Below are positions 35,567 to 47,200 of a DNA stretch of 64,000 nt, piece by piece. The position numbers were made by a program, and so were the translations under genes. Under the pieces are notes generated by a model that saw nothing but the letters and a program-made list of their open reading frames with translations, made no database searches and was not told where the DNA came from. The DNA comes from Misgurnus anguillicaudatus (lineage: Eukaryota > Chordata > Actinopteri > Cypriniformes > Cobitidae), in NCBI RefSeq assembly GCF_027580225.2, contig NC_073354.2, positions 20,791,001-20,855,000 on the forward strand, given 5' to 3'. The first letter of the stretch is position 1; the number at the start of each line of letters is the position of its first letter.

Positions 35567-36620
35567 ACATGATCTTACAAATTTTCATGGTATAGTCATG
35601 GAATACTTTGCTCATTTATCCGTGTCATTGTCACGGATTTCCGCATTTTTCTTCACTTTCTTTTACGTTTTAGTTTCATGCATTGGTTGCTCAAAACTGT
35701 AGCTTTTCCTATTTTTAAACCATTTTTGCCTGGGTTTGGGGTTACATTTGGGTTATTTGGGTATTTTGGGGATTTAGGATGTCACTTTAACTTTTGGTTT
35801 ATACAATTCCGGACTTTTAAACAATTGTCACCTGACGTTAGGGTTAGAGTTGGGTTCGGATTAGGATGTCACTTTAACTATTGGTTTATGCAATTTTTTT
35901 CTGGACTTTTAAACAATTGTCACCTGACGTTAGGGTTAGAGTTGGGTTTGGGTTAGGATGTCACTTAACTATTGGTTTATACTACTTTTTTTGCGGACTT
36001 TTAAACAATTGTCGCTTGACGTTAGGGTTAGAGTTGGGTTTGGGTTAGGATGTCACTTTAACTATTGGTTTATACAAAAATTTTCCGGACTTTTAAACAA
36101 TTGTTACCTGATGTTGTTAGAGTTGGGTTTGGGTTAGGATGTCACTTTAACTTTTGGTTTATACTATTTTTTTCCGGACTTTTAAACAATTGTCGCCTGA
36201 CATTATGGTTAGAGTTGGGTTTGGATGTCACTTTAACTATTGGTTTATAAAAAAAAATTCAGGACTTTTAAACAATTCTCGCCTGACGTTAGGGTTAGAG
36301 TTGGGTTTGGGTTAGGATGTCACATTAACTATTGGTTTATACTATTTTTTTCCGGACTTTTAAACAATTCTCGCCTGACGTTAGGGTTAGAGTTAGGTTA
36401 GGGTTAGGATGTCACTTACAGAAAGTCTTTCTAACCCCAAACCCACGCGAAAATGGTAAGAAAATAGGAAAAACAATTGAGTGACCAATACGTGAAACTG
36501 ACACGGAAAAGAAAGTCTGTGTTACAGACACGGAAAAATGCAGAGATCCCTGACAATGACACGGATAAATGAGCAAAATATTCTGTGACTACCTGTATAA
36601 CACGGAAAAGTGTGAGATCA
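35567..36620. mobile_element. Inverted-repeat element carrying a minisatellite
   Basis: The left arm contains tttgctcatttatccgtgtc then attgtcacgga. The right arm contains the inverse, tgacaatgacacggataaat followed by gagcaaaatattctgtgac, and the match extends outward on both sides (about 50-60 bases each). Between the arms is a tandem array of roughly 92-bp units. It sits in the first intron of asb2 gene 1, starting about 50 bases upstream of the start-codon exon. Confidence 0.7.
35735..36417 (+). repeat. Minisatellite, about 92-bp unit, ~7 copies
   Basis: The landmark ggacttttaaacaatt recurs at 35811, 35903, 35995, 36087, 36176, 36262 and 36354 (spacing 92, 92, 92, 89, 86, 92). Each unit contains gttagggttagagttgggt, giving telomere-like ttagggtta strings, followed by ggatgtcactttaac and attggtttat. 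The overlapping open frames with repeated peptides are by-products. Confidence 0.9.
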
Positions 36621-37454
36621 GGTTATGCAGCTTTACAACTGGGTTGTTTTAAGCCATGCTTGGGTATAATATGGACAAACCCAACTGTTGGTTTAAATTA
36701 TGAAAATATCCACATTTAACCTAACCATTGGTTGAAACAACACAGCATTGTGTTAATGTTTTATTTGACTCCAAAGTGGGTTAAAACCATTCCAGTATAG
36801 CTTAAATTACAACAAAACAAGTTGGGTTTGTCCCTTTTTGACCCAGTGCTGGGTTAAAAATAACCTAGTATTTTTAGTGTACACTTCAAGATACTCCTTT
36901 AACAAGATACTTAGTTTTACAGCAAGTAAATCTAAACATAGTTAAAAAATTTATATTTTTGTCTTCCTTTGTCAATTTTTGTTTAATGCATTATGCCTAC
37001 ACTGTAAAAAAGAAATGCATGAATGAAACTAAACTTGGTTATGCAAGTCAATTCCACCTACTATTTTAAGTTTTGACTTGTGATAAGTTGACATACAGAA
37101 CAAGTTGGAATTGTTTAACGTACTTTGTTAAGTTACACTACAATGTATGTACAACAGCATGTGATGCACTTTTAATAGTTATATAAATCTAATATATTTC
37201 TAAAAGCAAATTTCTTGCATTTAAACATTTTTGTTGTGGCTTACAAGATACATGTAAACAAATTTGATTAGTGTTTTGTATGGCTACATATCCATTGTTT
37301 AATTAAAAACACCTCACAGTTACAGTATATATCAATTAATGCCTAATGTCTATGTTTTAGTATAGAGAAATATTACTTAACATACACACAGTATACACAG
37401 TCCCACTAATATATTCTGCTGTACACTCCAACCAAACAAAAACTTGGTACTTAC

Positions 37455-37555
37455 CCTCTTCACAATGTTTTTCTTTGTTTCTGAATTTTGTGATGTTTCC
37501 AAGCAAATAAAGTTAAAAGTTGTATCTCTTAAATGTCTTGTGTTGTATACTTGAC
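37455..37555 (-). promoter_or_regulatory. Candidate 5' UTR exon and promoter of asb2 gene 1
   Basis: A consensus donor (gaagagg|gtaagt on the minus strand, GT at 37454-37453) could join to the acceptor at 35515. Upstream are an E-box caggtg (37556-37561) and an A-rich gctaaaaaaaag that might serve as a TATA- or MEF2-like site. The 5' limit is a guess. No transcript evidence is available. Confidence 0.3.
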
Positions 37556-38640
37556 ACCTGCCTGCACTGAAATCTTTTTTTTAGCAGCCTGGAAGGAGAG
37601 GCCTTTAACTGTCACCCCACACCCGACTGCTAGAGTTTGTTTCTGGACCATACACGTGATATGCAGGGTGCAAAATATTTTAACCTCTTAGCGTGGTTGC
37701 TCTTGAAGTAGTAGACACAAGTTAAGGTCTGGGGAACAGAGCAGTAATGTAACGACCAACAGTCCTTCTGAGTATATATGCTTGTGGAAATGGCTTAATA
37801 TTGTAGACTTTAAATATTGAATATTATAAACAAGTATTAAGCAAACACATTTTGAAATGCTGCTATCAGTAAATGGTTGGACTTCCCTTCCTACATGTAG
37901 TTTTGCTAAGTTTGTAATTAGGTTAAATAGTCAGCCTGTATTTGTTGTGTCAGGTTACAGATGTGCCAAGGCTACGAGACAAACAAGACATTGTGTGAAT
38001 ACCTGTTCTTTATTTATAGTCAAAGCTGTTATGTTTAGTTCAAGTGGTTGCACAATGAAGGTTATCAACTTTCATGCTTTCTGATTTGGCGGATATAAAA
38101 ACTTGTTTTCACATGTCATTTCACAATAATTGATGAATAATAAAAAAATAAAAACATTATTTAATGAACAGGGTTGTTTTTAAGGTGTGAGATGAGAGAC
38201 ACCTTTTGCACAGACGCTGTAAACAAACTTGACTGACCTAAATTGTTTTGCTTGCATTAGCTGTTTTAAAAGTAATTCTTTATGTTTCTATTTAATGCTT
38301 TCATGAAAGACAGAAGTTCACATCAAAACAAAACAACAACATGGTGGCACAGGTTATATTTTCAGTGTATATTTATATGTCTTGTGAAAGCATTTAAATG
38401 ATGGCCGGCTAATTATAGAGCTTACCACAGTTATAAACATGGGTAAGTAATGTGATCTTTAAAACTCAAATGATTTAAGTTCTCGTGAATGACAGTGTTT
38501 TCTTTTGCAAAAAGAATCAAAAAACCACAATATATACAGGAAAAATTTACAGTAATATTGACAAATCTCGGAGCTTAAAGCTGATTCATACACAAAGCTG
38601 TACAACAATTCTCTATTTACTGTACATTATAAATTTTATT
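37556..38640. other. Intergenic between the two asb2 genes
   Basis: AT-rich. No exon or bounded repeat is recognised. The frame at 37857-38084 has no family resemblance. Confidence 0.4.
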
Positions 38641-38654
38641 CATCCTGCAGCCAT

Positions 38655-38817
38655 CGTTGACTCCAAACTGAGGCTGTGTGGAATGGACGTCCAGAGTGTG
38701 CGCTTCAAACCTTGTTTTGTATCAGGATGCAGGCCACTCAGCCATCAAAACACAGAAAATACATCATTTTACAAATTTCCACAGGACAATGAACCTTCAG
38801 AAATCATAAATTGTTAA
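38655..38817 (+). pseudogene. THAP-like zinc-finger fragment, forward copy
   Basis: The frame ends VSGCRPLSHQNTEN then TSFYKFPQDNEP and a stop, which resembles the C-x-x-x-C and FxxFP part of a THAP DNA-binding domain, as used by P-element and Kolobok transposases. An inverted relative lies at 40793-40905. The repeated occurrence points to a transposon remnant rather than a host exon. The assignment is tentative. Confidence 0.3.
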
Positions 38818-38956
38818 AATTACAAGGGACACTACCCGATTTAAGATGATAATAGTCTGTTGTGTACATAATATCTGTTTTGGATATTAGCCTGTTGGCC
38901 AATGCTAATTTCACATGTTGTAATACACCAATATAGTGCAACAATACAATATTTTA

Positions 38957-39147
38957 CACTGTAAAAAAAATCTGTAGAAATTACAGTATTACTGGCAGCT
39001 GGTAACTTACTGTAGATTTTACATTTATGTTATTTACTGGCAACAGTTTGTTCAAAGTTAAATGAACATGAAACATTTACAGTCTTTATCTTTTACAGTA
39101 AGTTACTGGCAACAGCTGCATAATTACAGCTAATTTTTTTTACAGTG
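38957..39147. mobile_element. MITE, cactgtaaaaaa family, copy 3
   Basis: Ends cactgtaaaaaaaatctg and aattttttttacagtg. Arms with ttactggcagctggtaactt and its inverse. The central spacer is reduced compared with the 390-bp copies. Confidence 0.75.
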
Positions 39148-39249
39148 TATGAAAACAACTAAGAGTATGTCCCATGTATTTTCTCCGTTATGTTTTTTCA
39201 GCACATGAACATTGACTTAATAGCGTGTGATTGACTTGATAACAAGCTA

Positions 39250-39672
39250 CACTGTAAAAAAATTCCCTAGAAATGACAGTGTTACTGGCAGCTGGTTGTC
39301 AGCCACTGTATTGTAAATTTAAATGTATGTTATTCACTGGCAAGAGTTTGGTCAAAGTTAAATAAACATTAAATATTTAACAAGTCTTTATCTTTACAGA
39401 ATAAAACCATACAACAACAGCCTTATGCAGAGCATTCTGGGAACTAGAAACCATCATCAACCTTTTTCAGTTTTTTGCTTCAGATTTTGTTTCCCAGAAT
39501 GCTTTGCTTGATGCTGTTATTTTAGTTTTACTCTGTAAAGACAAAGACGACTTAATGTGAAATGTTGATTTAACTTTTAACAAAATGTTGCCAGCAAATA
39601 ACATACATTCAAATCCACGGCAAGCCACCGGCAACCAGCTGCAAGCAACACTGCAATTTCTACTAGAAATTA
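39250..39672. mobile_element. MITE, cactgtaaaaaa family, copy 4
   Basis: It starts cactgtaaaaaaattccc. The centre has gagcattctgggaa and ttcccagaatgctt mirrored round caacctttttcag. The right terminus is eroded. Confidence 0.65.
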
Positions 39673-40017
39673 ATCCTGTGGTTCTGGTCAATGTGCTTAA
39701 AAAACTTACCGAAGAAAAGTTTTTAACGTATTCATGCCTTGCGGTTTTTGTAATCTGTACAATTGGAGTTATGTACTTAGTTATAAGACTAGTGTTTTTA
39801 AAAAAAAGTAAGCATGCTTACAACATTAGAAATTAGTGATTAGGCAACAGGCTAATAACAAAACCATTGGCGGCCGGCGACTTCTTTATTCGAGGGTGCT
39901 TGATGCGAAGTTCGTCACAACATGTATGTGTGTGGCATATTTCAAAATATGTGTTCTGCCCATCGAGCGATACCATGTGCATCATAAGTGCCTGCTGCAG
40001 ACCCGTCCAAAGGGTTT

Positions 40018-40330
40018 ATGACAAAAGAGACGCTCGCGTTTGCCAGATACTTGCATAATCTCATGCGTAATCAGAGTTTACTGTTAAGGGAGTCTCTTAC
40101 TTTTTTTTTTACGTGAGCGTCTCTTTTATCATAAACGGTTTTGACGTGTGTGCAGCAGGCACTTATTTTGACAAAACACATGATGCACATGGTTCACACG
40201 ATGCAACAAACACATATTTTGAAAACACGACCAACACACATGACACTCCGAACACTTATTTTGAATTTGCTCCCCTCGTATAAGCAGTCACGGGCCGCCA
40301 CTGAACAAAACGCTACTCCCATCTCAAAAT
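40018..40330. repeat. Hairpin repeat, gagacgctc family, copy 3
   Basis: Arms acaaaagagacgctcgcg and cgtgagcgtctcttttatc. The tail shares gtgcagcaggcacttattttg and cagtcacgggccgccactg with the copies at 30942 and 32690. Confidence 0.7.
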
Positions 40331-40391
40331 CAGGTCATATGTCACTTCTTATTTTAACAATGCATTATTTCTGTGGAAATTTGTTAAATGA

Positions 40392-40790
40392 TGCTGTAAA
40401 AAAGTAAAAAAATGCAGCTGTTTGGCAATTACTTACTATAGATTTAAATATATGTAATTTACTGGCAACACTTGGTTCCAAGTCAAACGAACACCAAACA
40501 TCAACAAGTCTTTATCCTCACAGAACAAAACCATAAAATAACGGCCTCATGCAGAGCATTCTGGAAAACAGAAATCCTCATCAACCTTTTTCATTTTTGC
40601 CCCTTTAAATTTTGACTCCCAGAATGCTCTGCATAAGACCGCCACTTCAGTTTTATTCTGTAAAGATAAAGACTTTAATGTTTAATGTTTATTTAACTTT
40701 GAACAAACTGTTGCCAGTAAATAATTTAAATCTACAGTAAGTTACTAGCAAACAGCTGCCAGTAAATTTGTACAGAAATTTGTAACAGTG
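40392..40790. mobile_element. MITE, cactgtaaaaaa family, copy 5
   Basis: Begins tgctgtaaaaaagt and ends aatttgtaacagtg. The centre has agagcattctgg and ccagaatgctct in mirror orientation. It immediately abuts the inverted THAP-like fragment. Confidence 0.7.
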
Positions 40791-40792
40791 TG

Positions 40793-40905
40793 TATTTTCT
40801 GTGTTTTGATGGCCGAACGACCAGCATCCCAGTAGAAACAATACATTCAAAGCTCTGGACGTCCATTCCTCACAGCCCAGCCCCGGAACCAACATGACGG
40901 CAGGC
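40793..40905 (-). pseudogene. THAP-like fragment, inverted copy
   Basis: The minus strand contains gaatggacgtccagag and gccatcaaaacacagaaaat, the same phrases as the forward copy at 38655-38817, with a related but damaged reading (GHQNTENTHCYKF). The two copies flank about 2 kb in inverted orientation. Confidence 0.3.
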
Positions 40906-40977
40906 TGAACAAAGCGTATTTAATGACTAATTTACATTAACATCACTCTGTACATCTTGATCATATTCAAGCAATCA

Positions 40978-41272
40978 TTAAAGGGATGGTTCACCCAAAA
41001 ATGAAAATTCATTTTTTGCTCACCCTCAAGTTCCAAACCTGTATACATTTATTTGTTTTGATGAACACAAGGAAGATATTAGTAATCAAGTAGGAAACAG
41101 GAGCACCATTGACTTGTATAGTAGGATAGTCAAATCCTATGGAAGTCAATGGTGCTCAAAAATGCTTTGGTTACAAACATTGCTCAAAATATCTTCCTTT
41201 GTGTTCAGCAGTACACAGAGCTCATACAGGTTTTGAACAACATGATCATTTTTGGGTGAACTATCCCTTTAA
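40978..41272. mobile_element. TTAA-flanked MITE just after asb2 gene 2 stop
   Basis: TTAA at 40978-40981 and 41269-41272. Termini agggatggttcacccaaaaa and tttttgggtgaactatccct are inverted repeats. The interior is a near-perfect palindrome (cttgtatagtaggatagtc, ttccttgtgttcat-type phrases). It is a very common fish element, lying 12 bases beyond the gene's stop codon and so probably forming its 3' UTR. Confidence 0.85.
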
Positions 41273-41284
41273 GAATGTAAACAT

Positions 41285-44200
41285 TCAATACATGGCACCC
41301 TCAAATGATTCTCGTTCATAGATCAAAAACTTGATTATTCTCCTGGGGAGAGGAAGAGCCGGTATACGCCTCAGTCTGTGTACTCCCACTTGTTGCCGAA
41401 TCTTCAGTCTGCTCAGGTGCATCAAGGTGCAAGGAGAAACTGAAATAGAGAACATGTAAACCTACGTACCTCAATAATCAAGCAAATCTTGCAAATTAAC
41501 CAATAACAAATAAACAGTATTCTTACCAGTTTTATCTTTAATAAGTGCCCAATCTCTGTTGCTGTCTAGATGTTCAGCCACTCTAGAGCAAAGTTTTACA
41601 TGGCCCACATAGTCAAGCAACATGTCAATGATGGGTCCTACGCAGTGGCTGATCAATGGAGCAGAAAGGATCTCACAAAACTGTTAATAAAATAAATAAA
41701 AATTAATTAATTCAAAAGTATAGGAAAATGGATTTAAATATGATAAAAAAATCCTCTACCTGTAAACAGTCATCAGATGGCTCATCATATAAATAATACA
41801 ATGTTTCTCTTGTGTTTCGTCTTGTTTTTATTGGAGGATGAGGATTATTTCCATACTGACAACTAAAACATGCCACTGCATCACAGCCATTGTCCAGGAC
41901 GTACTTCATCATTGCCAAATAGTTCACGCAAAAAACTAACACTGCCGGGAAGGTAGTGGGATGAGTTGGTAGTAAGGCGTTGACATTTGCACCATACTTA
42001 ATCAGCAACATCACCATTTCTATGCATGCTTTCCTCGCTGCCACTAGAAGAGGATTGAAGATGTCCAGGTTTGGGTCAGCGCCCGCTTCTAACAGCATGC
42101 TGGCTGCCTCTAGGTTTCTGTTCACCACAGCCGAGTACAGAGCGGTGCTGCGGCGATCTTCATACATCTTCGACCAACTATCTGACAGTGTTGCGTTGAC
42201 ATCATACCCAGCTTCGATTAAAGTTTCTAGAACATCATCTCTGTTACGTTCTGCTGCAAAGTGGAGGGGACTAATGCCACACCATCCTACTTTGGCTCTA
42301 CTGGTTTCAGGGATTAGCATGGCAACAATTCTGGGACAGAAGAGAAGTTGAGACAAATCAATCCATGGATATTTTAAGCCATAAAAGCTCAGGAACATGC
42401 CATAGGTATTATAGTACAAACCTGTTATGACCATTTTTTGCTGCGACATGAATAGGAAGCAATCCAGTCTTGTTGGCTTTGTTAACGTCAGCATTTTTCG
42501 ACAAAAGGACCTTAACAATTTCAGTATGGCCATTCTTAGAAGCTTCAAACAGTGCAGTTGCACCATCATTCGCCTGGGTATTGACATTTTCATCTAAAGA
42601 ACAAAAAAGTTAATGTTAGGCACAATATGTAATTTTTGCCACTAAAGGTCACTAAAATGATGAAGAAGTGAAAATGCTTGGAATGATGGGTGTCGTAGTC
42701 GTCGCTCTCACTGTTGACAGGAATCAATCCAACCGGACTCACAAATAATGTTCATGGATGACATAATAATGATGATAATGCATAGTACAACAATATATGA
42801 ACAATCTATAAAACAATATATGAGGAGCTCAGATGCAAAAGCCGCTAAACGCCACCTCCGTCAAAATTAGAAAATGATGTTGACCAAATGTTCTTGGCAT
42901 GTATTAAATATTCATCAAATACCTTCGCTTCAAATCCGCTTAATCCAGTTCAGAAATACTGTGTTGTTGTCCGCTAAACGTCACGTCGATTCGTTGTCAG
43001 AATCCGCTAAATGCCACGTCGGCTTTGTGCACTTGTCCCTAAGTCCACAAAAGATGAATTTGTTGAATGTTGACATGCAAAACGACCACGGATCACATTT
43101 AAACTTGAGTTTCTTGTGAGTACTTCCTGAATACAACCCGTCACGTGGACCACAACTCCCCTAATGTGTGGTTCAGTTTCTTAATTTGTACAATCTGACT
43201 TTCATCATTTGCAGTGTTTTTAGTTGCATCTTTGATTTTGACGAATCTTTACCAATAAGTTTTGCATGTGCTTAGAGGGTTTTGCAGCTAAAGACAGTCA
43301 AATTTGTTAATAAAAGTAATACTCCAGCGAATAAAGAAAATTACCCCATGATTTACTCACCCTCAAGCCATCCTCGATGTACATGATTATCTTTTTTTCT
43401 CAGATGAACACAATTAGAGTTATATACAAAAAATGTCCTTGATCCTCCAAGCTTTAAAACCGTAGTAAACAGGGACCAGGGTCTAACATCTGACTTTGAA
43501 GCCTGAAAAAGTGCATCCATCCTTCCCAGACGTGATCCACATGGCTCCAGGGGTTTAATAAAGGCATTCTGAGGTTAATCGATGCGATTTTGTAAGAAAA
43601 AAAATTCTAAAATATTTAGAAAGTATAATAGCTTCCGTTGGCGGCCAATGCACATGCCCAGAGTTTTAGCACAGGACGCAGCGTACGATGCGTAGTGGCG
43701 AACGCGCAGACACAGGGGAGATACCAAAGCAACGCCAGTCACGAATAAGAAGTCTAAAGGATTTAAAGAAAATAGCAAAGGATTTCAATATAAAGTGTAT
43801 TGAGTAATCCCTCGCTGTAGCTAAAACAACTCGCAATGCACGGTTCTCGCGAGAGTCTGTTCTCAATGGATCTTACGCATTGTACGCTACGCATTGGCCG
43901 CTACCGGAAGCTAGTTATTATAGTTATTATAACTCCTCATATATAACACTGTGCTAGTGTTATTTTTAAAAAAAATATGTACAACAGTGATTCTTACCTT
44001 TTGAAAGTAGAAGGTTAAGCACATCGACAGCACCACACTGAGCGGCCGTAAACACAGAATCAATGCCATAAATATTTTTGGCTTTTGGATTTGCCCCTGC
44101 TTGTAGCAACATCTTACAAATCTCTAAGTTTATGTGCCCCACTGCTTCATGTAGTGGAGTTCCACCTTGAACACAGGCTTTGTTCGGTGAGGCTCCAAAC

Positions 44201-47200
44201 TTCAAAAGAACCCTCACTATTGCTTCATTCCCTTTCTCACATGCTATAAGAAATCAGTTACACAGTTATTGATACATTAGCAATCCGTAACAGTTTTTTG
44301 AGTTCAATACAAACAAAAATCAGTTATTGAGTAAGGAGAAAAAATCTGCGTATTTTCTTACCTTACCACAATGGTAACCTTATAATAATGATTTATAATT
44401 TGAGTGGCCAGGTGGGTTTTCACTGGAAAAAGTTTGCAAAAGTCCTTAAAGGCTCAACCTGTAATGAGTCTCTAGTTGAAAATGGGAATGTGACGGAGCT
44501 CATGCTTAAAAAAGAGTTAATAGAGTGCTGCAGGGATGACGTATATTTGAAAAGTTTCGTTGCAAAATGAAATAACTAAGTTCAGAAATCAAATTTTTTG
44601 GTTGTGCATTCCAATTAATATCAATTTAACTGCAGGTGGATTGTTTTGATTTAAACCTTCATAACTTAAAAAATACAGCTAAGTAGCACCATAAAACAAA
44701 ATAATAACATGATAACATAATAATAAACATGTTTTGACAAAAATGTTAAAAATGGATTTATCTCGTTTTGCAACGAAACTCTTCATTTGTAGGCCAATCC
44801 CAGGAATTCAGCGGGACACTGGTTCCCCTGCCAAAATCCCATTCATTTTTCTCTTAGACTTTTGGATTATCACAACAAATAAGCTCTGTGTTTAACAAAA
44901 GTTTATGACGTTCTTTTGTCTTCACAGACGAGACGAATACAAATTTTATTCATTTTAAAGTGTAAATGTGTTTACTAGAAATATAAAAAGCCAAATTTTG
45001 ACTTCAAAATGTATAAAAGTTTTGTTCATCTGTAAACACTAACTTGTTGGACAAAACGTGTAAGTGTCATAAACTTTTGTTGAACTTTTTGTGATAGGAA
45101 AAATGAATAGGCTTTTTTGCCAGGGAACCAGTGTCCCACCAACGTCCGGGTTAGCCCACAAAAATACGTAATCCTCTATAACAGCAGGACTTTTTCTATA
45201 ATCTGAAGTTAGAGATGTCTTTTTCCTCTAAACAGGGAAGGAATGTATGTTGAAAAATGTATTCCAAAACATTGACTTTGTCATTTAGTCAGAACAAATA
45301 GTCAAAAAATATATTACTTATTTAGATGACATTTTGGTAACACTTTCTTTGAAGGAACTTTAATAAGACACCTTTATAATCATGACATGACACGTGCCTT
45401 GAACGTGAAGGAGATTTTATTTACGTTTATGACAACTGTCATTAAGTGTCATTCATTCAATTATGTCATTTTTAATGCAAAGATGACATTGTTAGAAATG
45501 TCTTTGTTATGACAACTTAACCAATACATCATAACTTGTCATTACCAAGACAACATAACTGACCACTTTTTACCAGTGATACAAATTGAATTTGTCATTA
45601 AAATGTCATTAAGTGTTATATAGTTTTATAACAGCATCATTAATATTTTTCTTGACCTCAAGTACAGTGGTACAAATATAATTTGTCATTAAAATGTCAT
45701 TAAGTGTTAATACTCTGTCAAATAGTTTTATAACAACGTCATGAATATTCTTCTATGTGTTTTCTATAATTCCTCTATGTGTTTAACAAATAAAATCAGT
45801 CATTCAATAATAATAATAATAACAAAATTAAAATAATAATTAAAATTGATAACATTTTATTTTATTGCATTTGAAGACCGATTCACCTAAAATTAAATGA
45901 AAATTGTACAATAATGGGTTAAGCCATGCAGGGTTGTGTCCATATTGCTGGAAAAACATAGCCTGGGTTTCCCCATGCTGCCTTGCGCGCAAATTTATTC
46001 ACGCTGCAAGTCTAGCATGGAAACCATGGAACTATTTTTCCCCTGAAATAGGGAACCAATCACAGAACGGGGAGGGGGCAGCAAGATGATGATGACGACT
46101 ATGCGACACCCCGAAGCAGTTTTGTTTATCCAACACGGCAGCAGATGCAAAGTTACTTTTCAATGCAGCCTTAGATAGTGTTCGAAGTAGTTTTGAACGC
46201 AAGTTTATTTAAAAAAAATTGTCATTATGCCTGTAGTCTACCTACTGTGGTTGTCACAGTGCCACTAAGTTGTGTTGCTTTTCAATATCAATATACAGCT
46301 ACCAGTTTAGTTGCATAGCTTTCAGCTGTGTGCACACGTACCGATAAAAGTTGTTGACGCTTGAATTGATGTCGCTATACATACGTCATCTGGTATAATT
46401 GAAACGATTGGCTATAAGCTACGTACAGATGCATTTGATAGACATTCGTAGCGCCCAATAAACGGCTCTGGGCATTCGAAAACCATGCCTCATGGTGACA
46501 TAAAAATGACATAATGAACAAATGACACTTAATGACAGTTGTCACAAATGGGCACAAAATCTTTCAAGTAAAGTGTCCAGATATATGACGTTTCGAATGT
46601 TTTTCTAACTGTCATGCGGATGTATAATGACAGATCAGCTTAAATCCGGTGACCACAAACATCAGATTCATAGTAGCAGGGCAAAACCCAACACACAAAT
46701 AGAAAATGACACTGCAAGTAACTGCAATTTTATAGTTTAAACAGAGATGGCGATAGAGAGGCCAAAACTATGGATTGCAGCTTTAAGCTTGTCAGCGAAA
46801 CACTAACTTTACAACTCAAAATATTTACCTTTAATCAGTGGTGTCTCCCACTGGCTATTTGCAAGGTTGGGATCGGCACCTTGTCTCAGGAGATAGTCGA
46901 CACAAGAAAAATGTTTGCGACTCACAGCCACATAAAGCGCTGTCTGATTCTTATTCATTCGTTTGTTGATTGTATCCGGCCTGGCTGTAAAATTAATGTA
47001 GAACAAAAGCAACACTGTGATATTTGGGACTGATTTTTGAGCATCAAACAAATACTGAGTTGATTTATTTCTCACCATCAAGTAAAATCTTAAGACATTC
47101 AACATGACCATAGAATGCACATTCATGAAGTGGAATCGACCCTTCCTTATTGGGTTCATCAAGAATGTGAAGTCTTGAAGGAATCATCTCTTCTAAAGCC

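Noticed and set aside
35678..36417. Repeat array considered as CRISPR or interstitial telomere
   Set aside because: The units are contiguous 92-bp minisatellite copies without unique spacers, and the ttaggg strings are only part of each unit. The context is a vertebrate intron.
41980..42351. 123-codon plus-strand frame
   Set aside because: Antisense shadow of the 571-bp ankyrin exon of asb2 gene 2.
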